Origin: Ascidia mentula
Taxonomy: Eukaryota > Chordata > Ascidiacea > Phlebobranchia > Ascidiidae
Direction: 5' to 3'
Assembly (NCBI GenBank): GCA_947561715.1
Contig: OX387203.1
Span: 1,302,001-1,366,000 of the forward strand
DNA length: 64,000 nt
The notes under the pieces are model-generated. The model made no database searches. It saw only the letters and a list, made by a program, of their open reading frames with translations, and was not told the origin of the DNA. A program made the position numbers and the translations under genes. Position 1 is the stretch's first letter; each line of letters opens with the position of its first letter. Of the stretch, positions 11,401 to 25,998 are shown piece after piece.

Positions 11401-14400
11401 CCTCAGGTGAAGAAAACATAAAGATATCCCTAATTTAAAGACATTGTTGTCCTACATCAAGCCGCTTGTCCACCGTTGCCACCGAAATAACCTATGTGGG
11501 TGCAAATGTTTTAAAATATATTTCTTCTTTCAGGAAACGGAAGCAGTGTTTGTGTAAAAACCATCGCCAGAGAAAAAACACCATCGTCCCTTACTCGCAA
11601 AACTACATCAGACCTAGGAAGAAATCCGGAACCTGGCAAAAGAAGAAACGCGACGAAAACAGTGAAGTTATTCCAGATATTCACGCCAGAGCAAATCGAG
11701 ACACAAAAACAAATCGTACTGGAAAGTTTTGAGAGGCATTTTTCAACCTTTCTGCCTCGCAACAGAAATTCAACACCCCCAAAGCAGCATTTGCAGATGT
11801 TGGCAAAGAGGGATACAACACTGGGTATTGGGAACAACTCGGAAGTTGTAACTCAAAACCAAAATCAAAGTTCCACGGACAATGCCAACGACGAAATCGC
11901 CACTTTTGGGCCAAGATTTAACGCTAGCGACGAAACAAACTATTTGCATCAAGATGCTGATACGAATGACTCTAATGGCAATAATGCGAACGGTTTTGAC
12001 GAGGATTCAGCAACTGTTGGGTTTGCCACGAACAAATTTCGTTCGGAATATTCAGATCAACCGGATACAGGTGGTTCTCAAACCAACTCCCACGTCTTTA
12101 GACAGACAACGAATACGTTCAACCAAAGTTCCACCAACAACCAATCTACTATTAAACTCAAATCACCGCCTCCGCCACCACCCAACTATTTAAACATTCC
12201 CGCCATCGTTAAACAAGTAAATCTTCATCAAACACTCCCCCAAGCATCGGAATTGTTGAACAACATCAGCTCTGTACTGGAGGAACCTGTTGACGGCGAT
12301 TCCCCCGACGTGCAACCGATCACGCCGGAAGATTTACTCGATATCGGGGAAAGTTTGCTTCCCAAACTGGCGCCGGTTTACGTTAGAAAACCACCTCTTG
12401 ATTTTAGCGATTCAGTCGAGGTACGGGACGTTTCATCAGTTGAAAGCATGCCTCGCGTTAAAGTGAACCTGCAGTCATTTTTTTCTATGCATAAGACGAA
12501 GTTTTCAAAAATGTTTGCGGAGATAACGATGCATAAACTTTTTATATGGGAAACACTGGTTGCAATTTCGTTGTGGGCCACAAAACGCGGCGGTGCACCT
12601 ACAAGATCTTGCTGCAGTTTAAAGTTAAAAACATTGTCACACAGTTCCAGTATTTACTGTTGTGAAATATATTGTTCAGTGTCAATTACGCAAAAACGGT
12701 AAAATAGTTGATTCTGATAAAATTTTGCCTCCAAGCAAGTTTCAAAAGCATTCTTATCCAATATGCTGTAACAATATAGTAAAAGAATGTCTGCAGTGCA
12801 CTGTAAAATCAGTATTGGCTCTACTGCTTATAGTAAAAGGATATTGAGATAATTTTTTAATCCCAATTATGTAGGATTCAGCAGCAGAAGATGATGAGAT
12901 CACACAATACGCCCTCAGCTTCATGAGGATCACTAGCAACTTGCTCAACCCAATCAACACTGAATCATGGAAACAAACAATCTTGACACAAAACAAATCG
13001 CGCCAAGGTGAGTCTGCCTGTTATTTCTATGTTGTAAAAAGCTTCAAATAGTTGTCGTCCTTGTAAGGTCTGTTGCAATCCAAGATTGGCTTCAGCAAAT
13101 ATACCAAACGTTTTGTGAAAGATATGTGCAAAAAAAGCCATGATATTGGCGAGCTGCAGACAGGGGTGTACACGCACTGTTTCGACCTGTGATAAGGTAT
13201 CATCAGTGCAGCTGTTGACTATGACACTGTGCTAGGTTTTACACTAGCGGGCACACTAATTTCTACTTTGTGGTATCGTGCCTGTCAACGTCGATCTATT
13301 GGTTACCCTATAAAGGGTACCAAAAGCTAGCACAGTGCCACTGTCAACAGCTGCACTGATGAGACCTTACAGGTCGAAATAGTACATGTACACACCCTGT
13401 TTTGTAAAAGTATATACAATCAGTTTTGTTTTCATTTATTTTACTCAAACAAACAAATTTGTAGACGCCCTGACGCCCTCTTCGCTGATGGAACAAATGG
13501 ACACAGTTCTAGAATATTCTGTTTTATCCTTGACCCAAAAGTCGCGACAAAACTTCGCGTACTCGAGTGACGTAATAGATGTTAAAGTTGAATACATGGA
13601 AAGGAGGCGGGATGTTCTTGTTGAAGTTCAAGCCGACGGAAGTTTATCTCCTCAAACCACCTTAAGGCGGAAGGAAAGATCCTTGAGCAAAAACCAAACC
13701 GAAGACGAGCTTTTAACAATCGTGACGGCGAATTACAAAAGCGCTGCGCGCATTCTGGAGACTTGTGTTGACGTCTCGACGGCTAGTCTCAGACAAGAAC
13801 CTGCAGACTTGTCCGACGTCGACAATACAGGAAATGCGTGCGCGCGAAACGGAATATTGGTGACCGATTCACTATGTGAACACATGTTCGACAACATGAC
13901 GTCACCACCCAAAGCCGTATGGTCCTTTCCTACGTCATCAAACGTTCTTTCAATCACAGCGTTCGACGGTGAACGAAAACAGAACATCCCGGTGAAGTTC
14001 CACATCCGGGAGACTGAAAAACATCCGAACGTCACAAATCACGTGACTAAGTGCGTTTATTACGACACAAACGAACTTCTCTGGTCGGATTTCGGTTGTA
14101 GTCTGGTGACGCAATCCGGAGATGGGAATTACTCGTGTCGTTGTAATCACACGACCAACTTCGCCATTTTACTTCTCGTCCCCATTACGCAGGAAACTTT
14201 CACGTCATCAGTAGACAACCACGCGGTTTCTCCAAGCAACGAACTTTGCGGAACCACTTTACAGGTTTATTACATTAATTGTTTGCCAAATAAATAGCAC
14301 ATTGTGACGCAACTGCCTTCTGTTTTTGTAAAATACTTTTTATGAAATTTTTTTGCAGCAATTTTGTCTGTTAAAGGCTTATTTTGTTGAGGGTGATGAA

Positions 14401-16513
14401 GGAAATGGCTTATTCGAAACTAACTAACTTCAACACTAACAAACTTATAATGCCGAACGAAATTAACTTCTCTGGCTTTTTACGATTATCACGTGTTTAC
14501 CCTAACATTTGTCAACTCGAACGAACTGTTGTATTTCTACAGATGGTGAGTTACATTGTTGGGGGATTTTCAATCGCATTTCTTGGAGTGAGCGTCGCAT
14601 TCTTTGCGTACGCCCGTCAGAGGTCGGAAAGAACCGTGGAACGGAACACAGTCCACATGTGCCTCGCCTTATCAATGCTCTGCCTGCACATCGTTCTCCT
14701 AGCGGACAGATCAAACCAAGCTACTCTGCCGCAAGGAAGAGCTACAGAAGACGACGCAAACTGGTTCTGTTACGTCATAACGGCTTTCACGCACTTTTTC
14801 TTGTTATGCAATTTCGCGTGGATGACAGTGGAGGGGATTCTTCTGTATGTTCTGGTCGTCCTTGGCAACAAGAGGTTGGGCAAATTGAAGCACGTGATCG
14901 GATGGGGCGTTCCCATGACTACCGCCGGTGTGACGTTTGGGGTTGCTATGGCAACAAAAAGTAAGTCATGGGCGTTCTTTGATCGGTGATGATTTTTTTA
15001 TTTGTGTCTTGCAACCAGCTTTAAGTTTCGTTGCAGACAGAAAACTGTGAGATTATTTGTGCATGTATTTATTCAGTATTTCTGATGAGTTGAATGTTAG
15101 TGTAACAATATTATGTGTTTTTTTTTCAGTCCCGTATGTTCGCCAAACAGATCTTACCGACCAACCGAACAGCACCTCACAAATATCACAAAGCAACGGT
15201 AATTTTCTATTATTTATGCACGATGTATGTAATAGCTGGGTTTCGGACTTAAAATGTTTAAATGATACGACTATTTAATTCTAAACATCGTACAAGCAAT
15301 ATAGCCAGTGGTTTAAAAAACATGTTGTCGAATTATTCATATATATTCCTATTATCATTATTACGCAATAATACTCCTTTATTACGCAATATTCCTTCTA
15401 TTTGCAGATGCAGGGAACGGTTACGTCTGTTATCTGTCCAATCAACTTGTATGGGCAGCTTTCGTTCCAGTGTTGGTCAGCATTCTACTTAACTTTGTCA
15501 TTGCGATAAGATTGGTTGCTGTCATCAGCCGTTTGACAAAAGAAAGCCGTTTGTACAGAGTAAGTTACATTACAAACTTAAACAAACAACTGCACATATA
15601 TGACATTCACAGTTGACCTACACGTTGGACATTGCAGAGAATTTATGGTTTTACGCAAATAGTTTGTAATTGCCTGTTTGACATAAAAACTTCCTTTCTA
15701 TATTCACTAAATATTTTTAATCTCACCGGACAAAACAACTTGGATTAGTTTAGAAAATGGACAGAGCATTTATATTCAACAAAATGGATTCCAGTTTTAA
15801 TCTGTGTATTTCTTCCTGTGTTTCACAGCCAAGCGGGCAGAGAGGGACCCCGGCCCAAATCAACGCCAGAGCACTCAGAAAATCTTTAGCTGCCTTTCTT
15901 AAACTCAATCCTTTACTTGGGTTTCCGTGGATTGTCGGCTTTGTTGCTTCGTTTGTTCCGCAACCATACCAGTGTTACGTCATATTCGTTCATACTTGCA
16001 TTAATGGGACTCAAGGTATTTTGTTGTGGTTTGAAATAAAATATCTCAAAGTAGTGACCCATCTTTTACTGTTTGCTATCTTTTGTCTTTATGTCAATAA
16101 ACCTTAATAAACTAAACAAGCAGTGGGATTTTAGTTTTCATTGCTTGTATGCGAATGCAGTCTCTAAGTATAAATATAAACAAGTTCAATCAAATAGATA
16201 TTTTTATTTTATTTTTTTCACAGGTGCATTTTTCTTTTTCGTGACGGTCGTTGAAAACGAGGAAAGCCGATCGCTCATCCGACTCACGTGGCGGAAGTTG
16301 CGTCACAATACAAGTAGCTTTGTGACGTCAATGAGGCAGCGGCGTAGTATGTCGTATCCGGTTGGGACTCCAAGTCACAATCCCACATCTCTAACGCCAC
16401 CGAGCGGTAGACATCGAACAGTTAATACACCAGTTCTGGGCGGCAAAGAGCTGCAAGCAATCGCCGTGGTTAATTGTAATACAGTACCCGATAATGATGC
16501 ACAGTTTTTATAA
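8455..16513 (+). CDS. Adhesion GPCR with N-terminal C-type-lectin-like domain, GAIN/GPS and 7TM
   Basis: Exons: 8455-8533 (signal peptide MTMKQITFLCLFMGLVQ), 8778-8912, 9832-10004, 11534-12420, 12875-13007, 13465-14264, 14543-14960, 15130-15198, 15408-15559, 15829-16015 and 16224-16513. From 9832 on all phases agree. Exons 8778-8912 and 9832-10004 do not join in phase, so one more exon is needed; the best candidate starts at 9140. The second and third exons show the start and end of a C-type lectin fold (DVCGLFGGKLASLES; GFLCQRKS). A long Asn/Ser/Gln-rich linker follows, then a GAIN domain ending in a GPS with CRCNHTTNFAILLL, where cleavage in this family falls between His and Thr. Seven membrane helices follow (exons from 14543 on), then a Ser/Thr-rich tail of about 75 residues. 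Role expected from the family: surface receptor activated through a tethered agonist exposed after GPS cleavage. Ligand unknown. Confidence 0.9.
10732..10784 (+). ncRNA. Hammerhead ribozyme, type I, apparently complete
   Basis: Stem I strand AGCTGCA (10732-10738), core CTGATGA (10739-10745), stem II ACCU/AGGU with a non-paired A.C closing position, GAAA (10759-10762), stem III CAG/CTG (10763-10765 with 10773-10775) closed by a seven-base loop, cleavage triplet GUC ending at 10777, then TGCAGTT (10778-10784), which pairs with the first strand over seven positions including one G.U. Every core base of the hammerhead consensus is present; the only weakness is the A.C at the base of stem II. It lies alone in the GPCR intron 10005-11533. 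Predicted cleavage is between 10777 and 10778. Confidence 0.72.
13153..13212 (-). ncRNA. Hammerhead ribozyme, type I, left end of palindromic element
   Basis: On the minus strand: GCTGCA (13212-13207), CTGATGA (13206-13200), stem II ACCU/AGGU with a U.C mismatch at its base, GAAA (13183-13180), stem III CAG/CTG around a 13-base loop holding the palindrome GTGTACAC, GUC (cleavage after 13159), then TGCAGC (13158-13153), which pairs perfectly with GCTGCA over six pairs. This is one of the cleanest copies in the window. Confidence 0.72.
13349..13400 (+). ncRNA. Hammerhead motif with decayed 3' side, right end of palindromic element
   Basis: AGCTGCA precedes CTGATGA (13356-13362), followed by a perfect five-pair stem II (GACCT/AGGTC, loop TAC) and GAAA (13376-13379). 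Downstream, the expected CTGTC plus TGCAGC is replaced by CTGTTTTGTA, leaving weak pairing for stems I and III. The core and stem II are better than in the left-end copy, but the cleavage side has drifted. Confidence 0.55.
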
Positions 16514-19500
16514 TTATTACGTTTTGAAATGTCAATTTTATTGTTTTCAAGGTTATATAGTATTTATATAAACGTTTTGTTTAAAAAATAATAAAATAGC
16601 TGAATTTTTTTCGGGATTTCGGACATTGCGTGGAATTGTGTGCAGTTTTAAGGTTAAAAATGTTTAAATGATCAACACATGCGGTTAAACGCTCTCGTTG
16701 AAGTTTTGCTGACGTAGAAGACGCGAGCCGAACGAACAAGGCGGGCGATGTAAGAGCGCCACCTAGCTTTGGTCGCACGACCGACGTTGTCTCCGCCAGC
16801 TGGTGCCGAGAGCAGATTTTTCGTGGCAAACGTAAAGATTTTTGTGCTGACAAAAAAGAGCAGACCATGCACAAAAAAATACCTTACGGCGTAATGTCCC
16901 TTTACAAATTAACATCTAAGATGGAAACGAATTTGTATTAGCAGGAATTTAAAAAAGTTGTATCCACTGAAGTAAATTGACTTTTACCCGTGTAAGTTTG
17001 ATCAAGTTATCAACACCAGATTAGTGCTCTCAAACCAAGGGGTTAAAAGAGCAAAAAAGTTAATTATTTATCAAAGATTTCATACACGAAACAGACGCCT
17101 ATGGGATCGAAACCATCGAGGTATGTGCAAATATACTGGGGTTAAGGAGAAAAACGCCAACAAGCATTAACCAGTGGCATAATAAATTTTGAAGGGGGCA
17201 CTTTTACAATTCCCTGCGCCATATATTCTATTCAAATTTTCCACACAAGCCTCCCCTATACAGCGACTAAGTTGAAATCAACCTTACGCTTTCAACCCCC
17301 TTCCACCAACCAAAGAAATAAACGTATATGTTAAAGCATCGCCACCTCGCCAAGACACTGCTATCTAAACATCCAGAAACCACGAACCGCAAATAACTTC
17401 AACTAATTACTCTGTTTTGTGTGCAAGGAATCATCCACTACAGCCGACTGGGTTCAAAGTCTTATGTACATAACTTAAAAAACATTCGCATTCTTGCCAT
17501 ATATATGCTCCCAAGAGACAACCACCTGCTTGTAAGGTAAAAGTCACAAACACCAGTCTCCTCATCAACAGTTGAAACCTGACTTCGTACTTACGTTAGT
17601 CATACGATAAACTGGTGGCAAGGAATGAAACTTGCATCGCCAAATGCACAAAACCGCTTCAGATGACATCAATGTTTGCATCTATGGCACCGAGAAGCAA
17701 CCGCACGTTTCGATCAGCACCTGCAACATCAAATGACAGGCCCGGAATGAAAACTGGAGTCAAACAAAAGTCGAGTTTACGAGGTCGTAACCAAGTCGTC
17801 GTACCAGACAACATATTGTACGGCTTTATGCAAATACAAAAATACAGCAGGGACAATTACTTTGTACTTGTCTGTTTTATTAGTATGTCGGTTTTATACA
17901 CGGAGCAAAGTTGATTTTATACTTTGTATGATCAAGCATGTTCATCTTGTTTCACATAAAAAGGTTGACAAAACATGTTTAGTTAACGTTCTCTGCCAAT
18001 GCACTTCCAGCCACAGTAGCATGGCAACAATATCTACCAAGGCCACCACAGGTGTAGATGATTTTTAGCCAGTATGAGTTGGCCAGTGATAAGCAGATTA
18101 CTATGTAGATGGCCAGCACGGCGAATATCTCGTTTTAACCGCTGACAATCATTCGAGCTCAACCCTTGCGTCTGGAACACAGATAAGACCGCCCGTTGCC
18201 ACGTGTTCATGGTTACGTTGGAACAAAAGGGTTGTGACGAGATTCTCATTTCGATATAGGGGATTACTCAGGTTATGGAAACGCCAATCAAGGTCGACGC
18301 AGAAGACACCCACAAAGGATGTCTAGCGTGGATGTGTGATCTGCAGCAGGAATGTACTGTTTTTACACGAGCCTTTAAAAGCAATAAAAAATGTGCTACA
18401 CAGTCTGGCTTGAACAGCAGCTATGGTGTTACTACGGCAACACAATTTGTTAAAAAATACATTAGATACAACGTTTACCAACCCATACCGCAAATCGACT
18501 GTCGGTATTTTATTTACCTGATTGTTACATCGGGTTAAACCTGTTTACTTTGTAAGTGGTGTCGCTAAGTTGAATTCAAGGCACACACGGAATGTAACTT
18601 GAATTATGTAAGCACGAAACCTATATTTTAGGTCATCATTTGGTAATTATGACAAACACGAATTCACGCACAATCATGCTTCTAGCGATTGCGCAACTGG
18701 AAAACCAAAAACTACTAAAATGTTAATTCCGCCACTGACCCGAAAACCAAATATTGGCATCAAACAACAAACAATTGACCTGTGCCCTGGACGTAAGTGT
18801 CCTCTACACAAGAGAGAGATGTAGTCACGTTTACAAAAGTTTGAGTCGCTAAAATGTTTGAAATTTGCCGAAGGTTGGAACCACAAAGCTATTTTTTGTC
18901 GTTTTGATTGCCTTTGTAAACCCTACAAGGCATTCTTTGTTTAATTACACACTTTGGGTTTGGACAGGCAGATAAAATCTTATCTTAACTACATATAATT
19001 ACCTTCATTTTCTTGACTTTCTTAACATCCTTTTAGCTTTATATTTTATATTGTCTGACCCATAGTTTTTTCAATTCCACTTTCCTTATAGAACTACAGC
19101 CTAACTCATCCCTTATCGCTTGAACCGACACTAATACACCGTTACTGGATACGAACGACAAGCCTTTCTACCTTGCTTTATATATGCCGACGAATTATCG
19201 ACCCACTGGTTTGGATGCTGTGTCACATGTTACTTCCAATTTAGGCGGCATGTTGCCGACAACCTGCTGCTCATATTTGCTGAGACAACAACGCCATACG
19301 CTGCCTATTATCACTAAAAATTACGAGTCTCTATACCCCTTGCTGTGCGATATTTTTGCCGTTGGAAACAACGCCAGTTGCGGTCTTGTTGGCGGTTTGG
19401 TGGAGCTGCTTCCTCAGTTGCTTTTAAAAAAAATCTCTAAATATTGGTAATATTCAACATCTTACGCGAATAAACGCTGGCGGGGGAAGTAAAATTTGCT

Positions 19501-22306
19501 GTTGAAATATATGACGTCATTAGGGCAAAAGGTCATAATGAACAGAAGGTAAAGAAGTTAATGTTTTACAGTAAAAATTATGGCACGCTGATAAAGTCTT
19601 GCGCTTAACGTATAGGTTAATGAAGATCAGGTGAAAAAAAGTCTCTCAAAGTTACTTGGTTGTCAAACTGGACGGAATACAAGAAAATTATGTACGAAAA
19701 ATATTATGTACGAGACATGTTAACCTTTCTTTTTCTAAGGATTCTGACTGTTTTTATTTCCTCAAAGAAACCATTCGCAGAACCATGAAAACGACAATCT
19801 CTAACGGCCAGATTCTCTCAGAATAAATGAGCAAGTCTTACCAAAAGAAACCGTTTAGCCGCAAGGCTTAACACCGCCGGAAACGGAAAAGCAAACAAGT
19901 CGTTACTTTGCGTCGGGATTAAAACAAAACGACATTTTGTTGCGGCCAAGACAAAGTGAAAGAAGGTTTATGTGTTAGTTGAGTAATTAATACTGGCGCC
20001 TCAAGTGTTTGGTCAAGTTGTAAACTTTTTTTATGGTGCAACGAACACCAAGAGTCCAAACAACATAGCATGCTGGAATTAAACGAACAAAATTAATCTT
20101 ACTTTCACCCACAAACACTTCTGTCTTCATGGAAAATGCACAAGGACCATAAGCCAATGACATCCATAGAAGCAAATTAAATGGTTGCTATCACTAAAAG
20201 CACCTTATAACTCAAAACTGCTCCAAAAAAATATATAATGTATTACAATACCTCCAGGAACTCATACCTCAGCACGTGTAAGATTAACCAGAAACTCACC
20301 AGGTCTACCAAACTAACTGGGAGCTTAGCAACACGCAAGTCTAAAGGCTGCCGCGATGCAAAGTTACCAAAAGTGTTACACAAAAACTTTTTCACAATCC
20401 TTATCACGATTTGAGTGCAACAAAACCTACTTTTTCAAAATTTTGGTTAGCGACACAAAATAATTCTATTATTGGGCAAAAAGCAATGGCGTAGAAACCA
20501 ATGAACAAGCACAGAATTTTCAGGGAACGCATCTATCGGAAATCTGTCAATCATTTGTAGTCTGAACATGCCTTTCGTCTCCGAGGTTAAACCCATGCCT
20601 TGCAAGAATGAATTTGAACATCCGAACTTGGCGACAGTTTTATGAAACGTTTAACCATTTCCGATCGTAAAAATAATTGTTCCGTTTGAACAATCGCTGT
20701 GTTTGCGCAAGACTAAGTTGAAAACCTTGAGAGTTTGTAATTAAAGCTAGTAGTTGATTACCTTCTACCTGGGGTAGTTAATTATTGACGCTCATACCTG
20801 CATAAGTAGCGAGTTTATAATAGTTCTTACTCTAAACCTGTAACATTCTATGGTTTCAATGTAAATAATATGACGCATATATAGTTGATACGTTATATCA
20901 ATGATTTACAAAACATTTTGTGTTCCTAAATTTTGATTTTATTTTTGCGCGTGATACGTTTTAAGCGAATACTTAAAAGGTTATCAAGGTGACTATTATC
21001 CCTTAAAGGTCACGCCGTTGCTATATACAATCCTTAGAAAGGGAACAATTTTCCGGTGGCGCACCTTTGTTTTGTCAGACTTTTCCCAAGGAAAACCCAA
21101 AACACAAAAGCCCTGTGGTGAAATTTAGGGGAGAAAAACGGTGGCGTCTCCGACGTATTAAACCGCAGCGACGTCATATGTGAAGCAATAAGGCGAACTG
21201 TTTACTCATAGGGCAGATGGCGACGGTCTTGAGCAAATGTAAGCACATATGTTACGCGATCATGCTTTGCACATGGGGCGAAAATGGTATTTTACAGGTT
21301 TTTTCGCAGATGTTTAATGTCTTATTTTTTCGCACCAAGAAAATTCCGTACACGTTAAAGAAGCAAAATTACCCTTTTATCAGTTTAATGATTTGTTTAT
21401 TGCATCCTTATAATGAAGGGCACCGGACCGTTCTAAAAAATCCCAGCAATAATACGATTACAAAGCGTTGTAAATTTTAGTTAAGCTATACATCGCTACA
21501 GGCACTTGACCCAACTAAAAGTTATGGTTGGTGACTTTTGCACAGAACAATTTTGCCTTAATCTCACCGAATTACGAAATAAACGTCGTTTTATAACAAA
21601 GCAAATTATACAATAAAGTGACGTATTGTAATTGATGAAGTTCCCAAGCAAGCTGTTGTGTTAATATGGAAAAATGAATAATGTTCTTCACAAAGCTGCT
21701 GTCCAATTTGTTCGCCAACTTCAACATGGCCTACACAGCAGCGCTGGAAAGAAACATTTAAAAAGAACCAAGAAGCGCGTCACACCTGCCCCAGTGATCA
21801 TCACAAGCAGTGACGTCAAAAAATTCGATATTTCAGGCCGGGCGATTTTTTCTGCTCACCCAGCAGACGAATCATCGAATTTCCACCAAAATAAAAGCGA
21901 GGGTACTAAAAGAAATAAAAGGCATCGATTTTGTGGACTGTTTCCCGGTCGTCGTGCAGACGGCATACGAACCGCTGTGTGCTTGGATAGTTATTAGCGA
22001 CTCTGAAAACGACATCTGGGGTCGCTTTCGTTTCCTTGTCAGCTCGAAAAATCGAAGATTCTGTTATAACCGGTTGCTGCTGTTAGAGGGTTCGTGAACA
22101 GGTTTTTTGCGGCTTGTTTTTTATTCATCAGATTTGAGGCAATTTATCACAATCCCCTTTGTTTATGTTTTTAGGCAGAAACTGACGACGCCAACAGCCG
22201 AAACTTATATTTCTGGGTGCAAAATAAGTGGAGTTAATAACTTCAAATTTATATTTCTGTTTTCACGTACACTAACACGGATCTTTTTGTTACTCCTTTT
22301 GAGTTT

Positions 22307-22449
22307 CCGGAATATACTAATTTTTTTTTTACCACACCGGGATTTGAACCCAGGATGACCTGGGCACGAAACCCGATCAGGTTTTATTCTTGGTCCATGG
22401 GTCGGGCGCTTGGTTAATGCTGCCAATCACCCGTCCCGGAATATACTAA
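22307..22449 (-). mobile_element. tRNA-derived SINE with intact 14-bp target-site duplication
   Basis: Identical flanks CCGGAATATACTAA occur at 22307-22320 and 22436-22449. Between them, read on the minus strand, a sequence of about 105 bases contains a B-box-like GGTTCAAATCCC inside a T-arm-like hairpin (CTGGG, seven-base loop, CCCGG), an A-box-like TGGCAGCATTAACCAAGC, and ends in GGTGTGGT plus a run of ten A. Target-site duplication, promoter boxes and A-tail together define a SINE insertion. The unbroken duplication suggests a recent event. The sequence differs from the SINE in the DDX23 introns. Confidence 0.85.
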
Positions 22450-22563
22450 ATGATGCCGCAGGAACGATGCGCAACACGACGACGCCAACTAACGACAGCT
22501 CATCGTTTCACAGTGCCTTTTTCTCAGACTGCCTTGCGCTTTTTTGTATCGCATTGTGTTTAT

Positions 22564-22606
22564 TTACACCTGATGAAGCGAGGGGAACTCGCGAAAGCTA
22601 GTGTGA
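22564..22606 (+). ncRNA. Hammerhead ribozyme motif, type I with one-pair stem III
   Basis: TTACAC (22564-22569), CTGATGA (22570-22576), one extra A, a perfect five-pair stem II GCGAG/CTCGC around GGGAA, GAAA (22593-22596), a G-C pair with no loop, UA as cleavage site (22599-22600), then GTGTGA (22601-22606), which pairs with TTACAC over six positions including one G.U. Such minimal stem III hammerheads are known from Penelope-like retroelements, where they are thought to act as dimers. It lies 115 bp downstream of a SINE. Confidence 0.6.
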
Positions 22607-23967
22607 TTTTTGTAATACAAAAGTCAGTCTTTTTTAAAGAGTGCCAAATCAAGAAAATTAAATTTGTCGGAATGTACTAATGCGTACAAAGACAGATCCG
22701 ACCTGCACAAGCGGATTCCTGCAGTCAAACATTTTTTCTTGTCCTTTTTGATCAATAAGATTTCTATAGATGCGTGGCCCTTGCAACTATAATGTAGCGC
22801 ACTTGTGATGGACATAAAATATCTGTTTTGTGTCAGAAAATTTGAAAACTATTGCTAAAAAATGTGTATTAAATCGTTTGAACTATTTAAATCCGAAAAA
22901 AAGCTCCATGTCGAGGCACTGGAAACAATCCTGAAGAGATCAACTGCGCCCTCTGACGGAAACTTTTTTTTGGGCGAAATAATATCTGGCACGATAAACA
23001 TTAACCTGGAACAGGCATATTTCAATTGCGATATAATATCACCAGTTTGCTTATATCCATACCATCGTAAACAAAGCTAACAAGGCCTAAGTGGTAGACA
23101 AGCAGTATTTTGGTAGAAGACAGTCAACGAAACACTTTATTTTAAAATTTGGACAGCACGCTTGAAGCAAGAAACAGAAAAGGAGAATGGCTCGTTTCAA
23201 TTGTCGATTTGGCAACACGTGCGCAGTCGCTATAGTAACGAAAAGGTAAACCCTTCAACAACGGTTTCTTCTTTACACAGGACTAAACAGATGTTTGCTG
23301 TTGCTACCGGTTCAAGAGGTGGTGTAAGGCAGTCGGTATTCCAACAACATACGTGTTTGCTACTTCCAAAGAAACAGCTCGTTTCTATATGTGTTCAAAT
23401 TAGACTTCATACAGAGCTTAGGACGATATCCACATGAAGCTCTTGTCCCAGCAACATTTTAGTCATTGGTAGACAACAGTAAAAACTGAGCCAGATAAAG
23501 CAGTACACAAGTGAACATAGGGAGCGACAATCATGTTCATGGTGGTCGATCAAAACCGTGACAATTATTGCATTGATGCAGAAGACCTTATAGTATGTAC
23601 TGAAAGACGTAGTACAACACAATAATGAAACATTTAAGTTTCGGAAAATGCAAGCAACGACTATTTCTAAATTATGCAGGAAAAGCTGTAATTGAAAACG
23701 CAAACAAAACTTGCGTTACTGTAAAAATAAAAACATGTCAAATAACAAATGATCTAGGACATAAATATGATTTCTGTACAAAATGTACATAATACTGTAC
23801 GTTGGGTGCCTAGAATCAATAAGTTGGTATATCATAATATCAATCCAATCCAGAAATGTTGACCTTAAAAGAAAAAAAATAGTTTTAAAAATTTATTTTT
23901 TAAATAACGTTTTAAAACTAAAACTCTTTTTTTAAATTGCTTTCTATGAATTTAAATGAACTCACTG

Positions 23968-25998
<2,031 letters not shown>

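Larger units (their letters stand above)
13153..13400. mobile_element. Palindromic non-autonomous element with an outward-facing hammerhead at each end
   Basis: The left end (13153-13212) and right end (about 13349-13400) are inverted copies of one hammerhead-containing sequence. The interior continues the palindrome: GTTGAC, CACTGTGCTAG and related blocks on the left recur inverted on the right (CTAGCACAGTGCCACTGTC). There is no open frame, so it would have to be mobilised by other proteins. It lies in the GPCR intron 13008-13464. A longer relative occupies 60.09-60.49 kb and a left half lies at 46.46-46.60 kb. The exact outer borders and any target-site duplication are not clear to me. Whether it moves as DNA or through RNA cannot be told from sequence alone. 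Confidence 0.7.
16514..23967. other. Gene-poor spacer between GPCR and EGLN genes
   Basis: About 7.4 kb without a supportable gene. Short open frames exist (for example near 17.6, 18.3, 19.2, 21.7 and 22.9 kb), but none shows a recognisable domain or a consistent set of splice junctions. The frames at 21.67-22.10 kb overlap in two phases and resemble no family I know. Supportable content is the tRNA-derived SINE at 22307-22449 and the hammerhead motif at 22564-22606. Both flanking genes end facing this spacer, so it holds two 3' ends. Confidence 0.5.

Noticed and set aside
18275-18538. Open frame of 87 codons
   Set aside because: Composition is not protein-like and no homology or exon structure is visible.
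21674-22097. Overlapping open frames as a gene or transposase relic
   Set aside because: Two different phases, no domain recognised, no splice support, and they lie beside repeats.
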